Below, piece by piece: positions 1 to 5,465 of a DNA stretch of 6,231 bases. The DNA lies in assembly GCA_031431235.1 (NCBI GenBank), contig JANPDA010000418.1, forward strand, positions 1-6,231, written 5' to 3'. Under the pieces are notes generated by a model. The model worked only from the letters and a program-made list of their open reading frames with translations. It searched no databases and had not been told where the DNA came from. Made by a program: the position numbers and the translations under genes. The DNA is from JANNSW01 sp031431235 (lineage in GTDB: Bacteria; Pseudomonadota; Alphaproteobacteria; Rhizobiales; Hyphomicrobiaceae). Position 1 is the stretch's first letter. Each line of letters begins with the position of its first letter.

Positions 1-320
1 TAGCAGCAGCGGATGCCGCGATCCTCGCATTTGCCGTAGATCAAGGACGCACGGCGATGCGGGCAATGACGATGCACGAGCCCGATCTTGCCAATTGTCG
101 TGCGGAATAGCACTAGGTCCTCGCTCAGCACGCGGACCGGACGCGGCAGCTCGCCGATCTCGGACGCCAGCGCGACTGGGTGCCAGTAGCGCCGGAAGTA
201 TTCGCCCCCGGGCGTGCCGGGCCCGGTCTCGGCCAGCTCATGGTCGAAATCGGGCTGCTGCGCCTGCCGATATCCGGCAAAGGCGGCTGCGTTGGTGCGC
301 AATTGGAGATCGACGGTCAT
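1..320 (-). CDS. Rieske [2Fe-2S] oxygenase alpha subunit, N-terminal part (runs off left edge)
   Basis: Reading the minus strand from the ATG at 320-318 gives 106 codons with no stop before the window edge. The in-frame codon two upstream of this ATG is a stop (TGA at 326-324), so no longer start exists. A weak purine stretch (AGCGAGG) precedes it. The protein has the entry motif GEYFRRYWHPVAL at about residues 39-51, then the first half of a Rieske cluster site, C86-P-H88, within HRHCPHRRASLIYG. It ends in GIRCC, where C105 begins the second CxxH ligand pair; its histidine lies outside the window. This pattern fits the phthalate-4,5-dioxygenase-like homomeric Rieske non-haem iron oxygenases, which hydroxylate or demethylate aromatics and quaternary amines using electrons from a separate reductase. 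The catalytic iron domain is not visible, so the substrate cannot be read. It is divergent from the Lrp-type regulator gene and probably under its control (inference). Confidence 0.9.
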   Translation of the reverse strand, partial: MTVDLQLRTNAAAFAGYRQAQQPDFDHELAETGPGTPGGEYFRRYWHPVALASEIGELPRPVRVLSEDLVLFRTTIGKIGLVHRHCPHRRASLIYGKCEDRGIRCC

Positions 321-475
321 GGGTCAGCCTCGCTTTCCAACTCGAAACCCAGTGGCGTCGTTTCGATGCGAAATTCGCAACTCATCAAACGATGCCTTGA
401 CGAATTCGTAACATCTGCCGTAAGGGTTGCGCAATACGAAACTCGCACGTCATAGCCAGGACGCGGTACGATCAG
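321..475. promoter_or_regulatory. Divergent intergenic region with clustered CGAA/TTCG palindromes (candidate Lrp/AsnC operators)
   Basis: This 155-bp gap separates the start codons of the Rieske oxygenase gene and the Lrp/AsnC-type gene, so it must carry both promoters. It is visibly less GC-rich than the genes. It holds TGCGAA-A-TTCGCA at 367-379 (perfect 6-bp arms), ACGAATTCGT at 400-409 (perfect), TTGCGCAA at 427-434 (perfect) and an imperfect copy, TACGAAACTCGCA, at 435-447. A TTTCG-ATG-CGAAA inverted repeat at 361-373 overlaps the first. The 20-bp stretches 366-385 and 434-453 match as direct repeats at 16 of 20 positions. Lrp/AsnC proteins bind several phased imperfect palindromes near their own promoter, which fits. 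A TTGACG at 397-402 could be a -35 box overlapping the central palindrome, but no convincing -10 box follows. Operator function is inferred. Confidence 0.5.
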
Positions 476-1039
476 ATGTCGAGGCGGATCGAGAGCCCTT
501 TGAAGCTGGAGGCCGCAAACAGCGAGCGCCGCTCTGGCCAGAGCACTCCGGCGCGGTCGAGCGACCTCACCTCTGCGTCCGACAAGCTGAACCGGATGAT
601 CGTCCGCATGCTCGAGGAGGACGGCCGTCGGCCCTTCGCCGAGATCGCGGCCGCGCTGAACGTATCGGAGGGAACGATCCGCAATCGCGTCAGCGGCATG
701 CGGCAGGCGGGAGAATTGAGGATCGTCGCCCTCGTCGATCCGGGCGCCGCCGAGTACCAGACCGACGCGATGCTGGGCCTCAAGGTGGCAGCATCGGCAA
801 CACCGGCCAGCGTCGCGGAGCGGCTCGCAGCCCAGCAGGAGGTCGTCTACATCCTCTGGGTCTCGGGCCGCTACGACCTGCTGGTGGAGATCGTCAGCGA
901 GGAGCGCGACGCGCTCGTTCGTTTTCTCGAGACACATATCCATGGCAAGCCCGATATCGCATCGGTCGAAACCATGACTGGCTTGAAAAGCATGAAGAAC
1001 CAGTTTCTGCTCAAGAAAAACTGGGAGACATCATCTTGA
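476..1039 (+). CDS. Lrp/AsnC-family transcriptional regulator
   Basis: The 187-residue protein has the family's two domains. The first is an AsnC-type winged helix at about residues 35-84 (DKLNRMIVRMLEEDGRR, then FAEIAAALNVSEGTIRNRV with the recognition helix around 64-72). The second is a RAM/ligand-binding domain at about 97-173, including VSGRYDLLVEIV and VETMTGLKSMK, with the glycine-aromatic-aspartate turn (G131-R-Y-D) typical of the fold. Family members form dimers to octamers, sense amino acids and wrap DNA. The first roughly 33 residues are a polar, probably disordered extension that most relatives lack; the ATG at 476 has only a weak ribosome site, so the true start could lie downstream, though no in-frame ATG occurs before the helix-turn-helix (next at M41). 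The stop is 23 bases before the GS-like gene, so the two are probably co-transcribed. Local regulation of the ligase and the divergent oxygenase is inferred. Confidence 0.94.
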   Translation: MSRRIESPLKLEAANSERRSGQSTPARSSDLTSASDKLNRMIVRMLEEDGRRPFAEIAAALNVSEGTIRNRVSGMRQAGELRIVALVDPGAAEYQTDAMLGLKVAASATPASVAERLAAQQEVVYILWVSGRYDLLVEIVSEERDALVRFLETHIHGKPDIASVETMTGLKSMKNQFLLKKNWETSS

Positions 1040-1062
1040 CCGCGTAGGGAGTCATACGTCTC

Positions 1063-2487
1063 ATGGCAAAATACTATTACGATTCAATGGAAGCTGCGAT
1101 CGAGCGCAACCGGCCCAAGATCGCGGAAGTCAAGAAACAGCTGGAAGCGGCGGGCGTGAAATACGTCATGTCGTGCTGGATCGATCTGCTGGGAATTCCA
1201 AAGACCAAGCCCGTGCCGATCTGGGATTTCGAGGCATTGTGCCTCGGCAAGGGCCCACAGTTCGCGGCCCATTCGATCTCGTTCGTCCCCGAGCTCGGGC
1301 CGGCAGACCCCGACCAGATCATGATCCCCGATCTGGACGCGGTCTATCCCTGCCCGTGGGAGAAGACCCAGGCCTTCATCTTCGCCGACCTCTACTGGCA
1401 GGGCAAACCCTACGGCCACTGCCCACGCTCGGCCCTGAAGCGTCAGTTCCAGTCCGCAATCGACGCGGGCTACAAACCCATGGCGGGCATCGAGCCCGAG
1501 TTCATGGTGCTGCGACTGGATGAGAACGGCCGGCCCATCAAGGCCTTCGACCGGGACCCTCCGCTCGCCAACGGCCGCAAGCCGCGCCGGCAGGCGTGGG
1601 GATACGATGTCGAGTCGACGATCGACTCGATGCCGTTTCTCGGTGACCTGATCGACATTCTCGGCGAGCTAGAGTGGGACCTGCACGACGTGGTCGCGGA
1701 AGGCGCCTACTCCCAGTTCGAGCTCGACTTCGGCTATACGCATGTGATCGAGATGGCCGATCGCCTCACCTACTTGCGGATTCTCCTGAAGGAGATTGCC
1801 AAGCGCCACGGGTTTTTCGTCACCTACATGCCAAAGTTCACGATCGGCGACTGGCGGTCGGGCGCCCACATCAACTATTCGATCCAGGATGCCAAGACGG
1901 GAGGGAACCTGTTCGGCGACAAAGAGAGCGGCTGGTCGAAGGAGGTCGATTACGCGATCGCCGGACTGCTGCGGCACGGCGGCGGTCTCTCCGCGATCAC
2001 GTGCTCGACCGTCAACTCCTACAAGGGCCTCGTTGCCCGGGTTCCAGGCTTCGAGGGCGGCGTCTACACCTGGGCGCCGACCCACATGACCTACGGCCCC
2101 AACAACCGCTCGGCCATGTTGCGCCTGCCACAGAACCGCTTCTGCATCGAGAACCGCGCCGTCGACATGTGCATGAACGCCTATCTGGCACTCGCCGGTA
2201 CGACGGCCGCGACCGTCCGGGGCATCGATGAGAAGCTCGATCCGGGCCCGCCGCTCGGTCGCGATCTCTATCGCATGACCGAGGAGGACCTCACCAAGGC
2301 CGGCATCCAGCGGCTGCCGCGCTCGCTCGGAGAAGCGATCGGCCTGCTGCAGGGCGACGCCCACATGAAGGCCATGATGGGTGACAGCATGCACAAGTCC
2401 TATTGCGCCTACAAGCAGGACGAATGGGATCGCTACAACGTTTCCATCACCGATTGGGAGATCCAGGAGTATCTGAAGCTGTACTGA
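1063..2487 (+). CDS. Glutamine-synthetase-family gamma-glutamyl ligase (type III/GlnT-GmaS-like)
   Basis: The 474-residue protein spans the whole GS fold: an N-terminal beta-grasp domain (about 30-110) and the catalytic barrel (about 120-474). Metal and glutamate ligands are visible: E144 and E146 in GIEPEF, E213 and E220 in EGAYSQFE, H269, the flap E331 in PGFEGGVYTW, R349 and R354 in NNRSAMLRLP, and E363/R365 in ENRAVD. The C-terminal YKQDEWDRYNVSITDWE resembles the GlnT/GmaS branch (recalled, not searched). The GS-I adenylylation loop is absent. Such enzymes use ATP to join glutamate to ammonia or an amine in the cytosol. Several usual residues differ: the asparagine before the SGxH segment is replaced (IGDWRSGAH), the second histidine of HxH is N271, and FPDP/NPYL read AVDM/NAYL. 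A specialised amine substrate is therefore more likely than housekeeping glutamine synthesis (inference). AGGGAG at 1046-1051 is the ribosome site. Confidence 0.95.
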   Translation: MAKYYYDSMEAAIERNRPKIAEVKKQLEAAGVKYVMSCWIDLLGIPKTKPVPIWDFEALCLGKGPQFAAHSISFVPELGPADPDQIMIPDLDAVYPCPWEKTQAFIFADLYWQGKPYGHCPRSALKRQFQSAIDAGYKPMAGIEPEFMVLRLDENGRPIKAFDRDPPLANGRKPRRQAWGYDVESTIDSMPFLGDLIDILGELEWDLHDVVAEGAYSQFELDFGYTHVIEMADRLTYLRILLKEIAKRHGFFVTYMPKFTIGDWRSGAHINYSIQDAKTGGNLFGDKESGWSKEVDYAIAGLLRHGGGLSAITCSTVNSYKGLVARVPGFEGGVYTWAPTHMTYGPNNRSAMLRLPQNRFCIENRAVDMCMNAYLALAGTTAATVRGIDEKLDPGPPLGRDLYRMTEEDLTKAGIQRLPRSLGEAIGLLQGDAHMKAMMGDSMHKSYCAYKQDEWDRYNVSITDWEIQEYLKLY

Positions 2488-2490
2488 ACA

Positions 2491-2572
2491 GTTAGGTTGG
2501 GTCGAGCGCTCGCGAGACCCAACATGGATCGTGCCGCGGAAAGCTGGGTCTCTTTCGTCGACCCAACCTACT
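2491..2572. repeat. REP doublet (REPIN/BIME-like) between ligase and hydrolase genes
   Basis: Two related palindromic units lie in opposite orientation, starting three bases after the ligase stop. Unit 1 (plus) has stem GTTGGGTC 2496-2503 with GACCCAAC 2516-2523 and a 12-base loop. Unit 2 (minus) begins with GTAG (2571-2568) and pairs 2560-2565 with 2545-2550. The outer arms, 2493-2505 and 2558-2570, are a perfect 13-bp inverted repeat, and the inner segments 2514-2523 and 2543-2552 pair at 9 of 10 positions. The region can therefore fold as two small hairpins or one long one. A GTAG-type head followed by a palindrome is the hallmark of REP sequences mobilised by RAYT (TnpA-REP) transposases, and inverted REP pairs are called REPINs. 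Such elements usually lie just downstream of genes and can affect mRNA decay or termination. No transposase gene is in the window. Assignment is from pattern only; copy number elsewhere is unknown. Confidence 0.6.
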
Positions 2573-2598
2573 GGCCGATCGAGTGGAGATGGCACGAA

Positions 2599-3612
2599 AT
2601 GCCCAGCGACCACGAGCTCTACGAGTTGGGCGACGTCCTGCTGCAATGCGGCGTGACGTTGCCTAGCGCCAGGCTCGCCTACAAGACTTATGGTGACCGG
2701 GCGAGCGCGGAAGCGGTCGTCCTGCTGCCGACGTTCTACACCGGAACCCACGTCCGCAACGAGGGGTTTTTCGGAGCCGGCCGCGCCATCGATCCCGCCC
2801 GGCACTTCGTGATATCGGTCAATCTGCTTGGCAACGGGCTGTCGTCCTCGCCGAGCAACACGCCTCGACCTTTCGACGGCCCGCGCTTTCCCGCCGTGTC
2901 CTTCTCAGACAATGTCGCTTGCCAGCACAGGCTGTTGACCGAGAAGCTCGGCGTGACGCGGATCGACCTCGTCGCCGGTTGGTCGATGGCGGGCTGCCAA
3001 GCCTATCATTGGGCGGCGCAATATCCCGACATGGTCCGATCGATCCTGCCCTTCTGCGCCTCCGCCCGGACGTCGCCCCACAACTTCGTCTTCCTCGAAG
3101 GCGTCAAGGCCGCACTGTGCGCCGACCAGAGCTGGAGCGGCGGCGAGTATGCGACCCAGCCGGTTGCAGGCCTCAAGGCGTTCGGCCGCGTCTATGCGGG
3201 CTGGGCCTACTCCCAGACCTTCTTTCGCGAGGGCCTCTTTCGCGAGCTCGGCTTCCAATCGATCGAGGCCTTCCTGCAGGATTGGGAGGCGGACCATGTC
3301 GACAATTGGGACGCGAACGATCTGCTGGCGAAACTCCACACCTGGCAAACTGGCGACATCAGTGCGAACCCGCGCTATCGCGGCAACTTCGAGACCGCGC
3401 TGAAAGCGATCGAGGCCCGCGCCATCCTGATGCCATGCACTCAGGACCTCTATTTCCCGCCAGAGGACAACGCCATCGAGGCCAAGAGCATGCCGAATGC
3501 CGAGTTGCGCGCCTATGATTCGCCCTGGGGGCATTGCGCGGCGAGCCCCGGCAGGGAACCCGGCTTCACCGCAGCCCTCGACGCCAACATCCGGTCGCTG
3601 CTCGCCGGATAG
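2599..3612 (+). CDS. MetX-like alpha/beta-hydrolase fold protein (homoserine O-acetyltransferase family hydrolase)
   Basis: With the ATG at 2599 the protein is 337 residues and opens with HELYELGDVLLQCGVTL, the usual beginning of this family. A good Shine-Dalgarno (GGAG 2585-2588, ten bases upstream) supports it. In-frame TTG 2497 and ATG 2524 would extend it by 34 or 25 residues, but both lie inside the REP doublet and add unconserved sequence. The catalytic triad is visible: nucleophile S129 in GWSMAG, acid D283 in PCTQDLYFPPED and H312 in SPWGHCAASPG. The oxyanion region PTFYTGTH (about 45-52) and the LLGNGLSSSPSNT stretch match MetX relatives. True MetX has GGSMGG at the nucleophile elbow, so an acyl-homoserine role is doubtful; hydrolysis or transfer of an acyl, ester or amide intermediate is more likely. 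No signal peptide, so cytosolic. It probably belongs to the ligase operon despite the 111-base gap. Its specific substrate cannot be read. Confidence 0.9.
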   Translation: MPSDHELYELGDVLLQCGVTLPSARLAYKTYGDRASAEAVVLLPTFYTGTHVRNEGFFGAGRAIDPARHFVISVNLLGNGLSSSPSNTPRPFDGPRFPAVSFSDNVACQHRLLTEKLGVTRIDLVAGWSMAGCQAYHWAAQYPDMVRSILPFCASARTSPHNFVFLEGVKAALCADQSWSGGEYATQPVAGLKAFGRVYAGWAYSQTFFREGLFRELGFQSIEAFLQDWEADHVDNWDANDLLAKLHTWQTGDISANPRYRGNFETALKAIEARAILMPCTQDLYFPPEDNAIEAKSMPNAELRAYDSPWGHCAASPGREPGFTAALDANIRSLLAG

Positions 3613-3772
3613 GCCGATCCCTTCCATCGGTAGATGTACTGGCAGAACCGCCCCACTGGAAATGTCGAGCATGACGCGCACGACAGTCGAGCATTCACGT
3701 CGCACAAGCCAGGTCGCCGTTGAGCTGACCCGGCTCCTCGCCTAATGTGCGCGCCGAAACGAGGAGATCCCG
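3613..3772. promoter_or_regulatory. Intergenic region before the aldehyde dehydrogenase gene: possible promoter and a 9-bp direct repeat
   Basis: This gap of 160 bases holds no convincing gene. GTCGAGCAT occurs twice, at 3664-3672 and 3686-3694, exactly 22 bp apart (about two helical turns), as expected for tandem protein sites on one DNA face. A possible sigma-70 promoter follows: TTGAGC at 3720-3725, a 17-base spacer and TAATGT at 3743-3748, 25 bases before the start codon. The -10 match is mediocre. A 5-bp inverted repeat, CCGAT/ATCGG, at 3614-3618 and 3626-3630 just after the hydrolase stop has no T-tract and is too weak to call a terminator. A strong ribosome site, GAGGAG at 3761-3766, ends the region six bases before the ATG at 3773. 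The dehydrogenase may therefore have its own promoter, but read-through cannot be excluded. Confidence 0.3.
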
Positions 3773-5218
3773 ATGTCGACACCCGCCTACGAGAAGCTCG
3801 AACTCTACATCGACGGCAAGTTCTGCCAGGGCAGCACTGGAAAGTCCCAGGATGTGGTCAATCCGGCGACCCACAAGACGCTCGGCAAGGTGCCGCATGC
3901 CTCCAGGGAGGACCTCGACCGGGCGCTGGCCGCTGCCGAGAAGGGCTGGCTCGCCTGGCGCAAGGTCTCGCCCTTCGAGCGCTCCAAGCTGCTGCGCAAG
4001 GCCGCCGACAACCTGCGCGCCCGTGCCGAGACGGTCGCGACCTGCCTCACCCAGGAGCAGGGCAAGCCGATCGCCGAAGCCCGGATGGAGGTCGCGGTCT
4101 CGGCCGACGTGATCGACTGGTTCGCCGAGGAAGGCCGGCGCGCCTATGGCCGGATCATCCCGCCCCGCATCGAGGGCGTGCGCCAGATGGTGTTGATGGA
4201 GCCGGTCGGGCCAGTCGCGGGGTTCGCGCCCTGGAACTTCCCGGTCTCGCAAATGCTGAAGAAGATCGCCCCCGCACTCGCCGCCGGCTGCTCGATCATC
4301 ATCAAGTGCCCGGAGGAGACGCCGGGCTCATCGGTCGGCGTCATTCGCTGCTTCCACGATGCGGGCATTCCGGCGGGCGTCGTCAATCTCGTCTTCGGCG
4401 TGCCGTCCGACATCTCGACCCATCTGATCCCCTCGCCCATCATCCGCAAGGTGTCGTTCACCGGCTCGGTGCCGGTCGGCAAGCACCTGGCGGAGATGGC
4501 GGGGCGCCACATGAAACGGGTCACCATGGAGCTCGGCGGCCACGGCCCGGTCGTGATCTTCGAGGACGCCGACGTGGAGCATGCCGCAACGCTGACCGCC
4601 GCCGCCAAGTACCGCAATGCCGGCCAGGTCTGCATCTCGCCGACGCGATTCTTCGTGCACGAGAAGATCTACGACAAGTTCGTCGGCCGCTTCGTCGACC
4701 TCGCCAACGCGGTCGAGGTCGGCAATGGCATCGAGCCCGATACCCGCATGGGCCCGCTCGCCAATCCGCGCCGGCGCGATGCGATCGAGGCTTTCGTCGG
4801 CGATGCTGTCGATCACGGCGGCAAGGTTGCGGCCGGGGGCAAGCGGATCGGCAACGAGGGCAATTTCTACGCCCCGACCGTGCTGACCGAGGTGCCCGAG
4901 GACGCACGCATCATGAACGAGGAGCCGTTCGCGCCGGTCGCCGTCATGACCCGCTTCATGGACTTCGACGAGGCGGTGCGGCGGGCCAACCGGTTGCCCT
5001 TCGGCCTCGCGGGTTATGCCTATACGCGGTCGGCCAAGACCGCGACGGCGATCGCGGATTGCCTCGACGTCGGCATGGTGTCGGTCAACCACCATGGCCT
5101 CGCGCTGCCCGAGACGCCGTTCGGTGGCGTCAAGGACTCGGGCTACGGCCACGAGGGCGGCATCGAGGGCCTCGCGCCCTTCCTGATCGCCAAGTTCGTG
5201 ACCCAGGCGGGGGTGTGA
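3773..5218 (+). CDS. NAD(P)+-dependent succinate-semialdehyde-type aldehyde dehydrogenase
   Basis: The 481-residue length is standard for the aldehyde dehydrogenase superfamily. Hallmarks appear in order: FAPWNFP with N155 (oxyanion), K178 in IIIKCPEETPGS (cofactor ribose), the Rossmann turn FTGSVPVGK (229-237), general base E253 in ELGGHGP, catalytic C287 in GQVCISPTR, E384 in NEEPFAP and PFGGVKDSGYG near the end. The overall wording (YIDGKF, EQGKPIAEA, MEPVGPV, the PTR after the cysteine) is closest to the GabD/SSADH group, which oxidises succinate semialdehyde or related omega-carboxyl aldehydes. The lysine motif reads KCPEE where KPSE is usual, and FGP is FAP; both are mild departures in non-catalytic positions. 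The preceding gene ends 160 bases upstream. In context it would oxidise the aldehyde left after amine removal, for instance a gamma-glutamyl or four-carbon semialdehyde (inference). Broad aldehyde specificity is the main alternative. Confidence 0.95.
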   Translation: MSTPAYEKLELYIDGKFCQGSTGKSQDVVNPATHKTLGKVPHASREDLDRALAAAEKGWLAWRKVSPFERSKLLRKAADNLRARAETVATCLTQEQGKPIAEARMEVAVSADVIDWFAEEGRRAYGRIIPPRIEGVRQMVLMEPVGPVAGFAPWNFPVSQMLKKIAPALAAGCSIIIKCPEETPGSSVGVIRCFHDAGIPAGVVNLVFGVPSDISTHLIPSPIIRKVSFTGSVPVGKHLAEMAGRHMKRVTMELGGHGPVVIFEDADVEHAATLTAAAKYRNAGQVCISPTRFFVHEKIYDKFVGRFVDLANAVEVGNGIEPDTRMGPLANPRRRDAIEAFVGDAVDHGGKVAAGGKRIGNEGNFYAPTVLTEVPEDARIMNEEPFAPVAVMTRFMDFDEAVRRANRLPFGLAGYAYTRSAKTATAIADCLDVGMVSVNHHGLALPETPFGGVKDSGYGHEGGIEGLAPFLIAKFVTQAGV

Positions 5219-5465
5219 TGCTCGCGCAGGCGCGGGGGATAGGCTCCGCCACGCCATAATGGCGACAGCATTGGCAGGTCCTTATGCGAGCATCAGGTCA
5301 TTCTACATTGACAAAGCAGGAGGGCTTCGATCAGTTGAGGTGCGCATACCAGCCATGCCGACCGGTCAGCCAATGGGGACGTGGTCGCGCAGATTGCCAG
5401 TGTGACGGCGAGAAGCCCGGAACAGCCGGGCCCGCCGGGGTCGAGTAGGGAGGCAGGTGCACCGG
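5219..5465. promoter_or_regulatory. 247-bp intergenic region before the ABC transporter gene, with two hairpins and a TTGACA box
   Basis: No gene is supported here. CGCCAT-A-ATGGCG at 5252-5264 is a perfect 13-bp palindrome, 34 bases after the dehydrogenase stop. It lacks a T-tract, so it is more likely an operator than an intrinsic terminator. A perfect TTGACA at 5308-5313 could be a -35 box, but the sequence 16 to 18 bases downstream is a poor -10 match. A GC-rich hairpin (GCCCGG 5415-5420, loop AACAG, CCGGGC 5426-5431) would sit in the leader of the transporter mRNA shortly before the ribosome site GGGAGG at 5448-5453. The length, the TTGACA and the lack of coding potential suggest that the transporter genes form a separate transcription unit. 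This is suggestive only. Confidence 0.35.

Noticed and set aside
317..943. A 208-codon minus-strand frame opposite the regulator gene
   Set aside because: It overlaps both the divergent promoter region and a clear Lrp/AsnC gene and shows no recognisable domain.
1669..2805. A long minus-strand open frame opposite the ligase gene
   Set aside because: It is the complement shadow of a strongly conserved GS gene in GC-rich DNA, with low-complexity composition and no domain.
3662..3745. A 27-codon frame (ATG 3662 to TAA 3745) just before the dehydrogenase gene
   Set aside because: No ribosome site of note, no recognisable motif, and it contains the direct repeats; chance in GC-rich DNA is more likely.
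5218..5259. A 13-codon frame whose ATG overlaps the dehydrogenase stop
   Set aside because: Too short, with no family resemblance and no independent evidence of translation.
3745..5259. A 504-codon plus-strand frame overlapping the dehydrogenase gene in another frame
   Set aside because: Its arginine/glycine-rich, motif-free translation is a frame shadow; the 3773-5218 frame has every aldehyde dehydrogenase motif.
5271..5289. Sigma-54-like sequence (TTGGCAGG...TATGC) in the gap before the transporter gene
   Set aside because: The GG and GC elements are separated by 11 bases rather than the required 10, and the -12 box is a poor match.
5415..5431. GC-rich hairpin as an intrinsic terminator
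   Set aside because: Only 6 bp of stem, no T-tract, and it lies immediately upstream of the transporter ribosome site, where a terminator is unlikely unless it acts as an attenuator.
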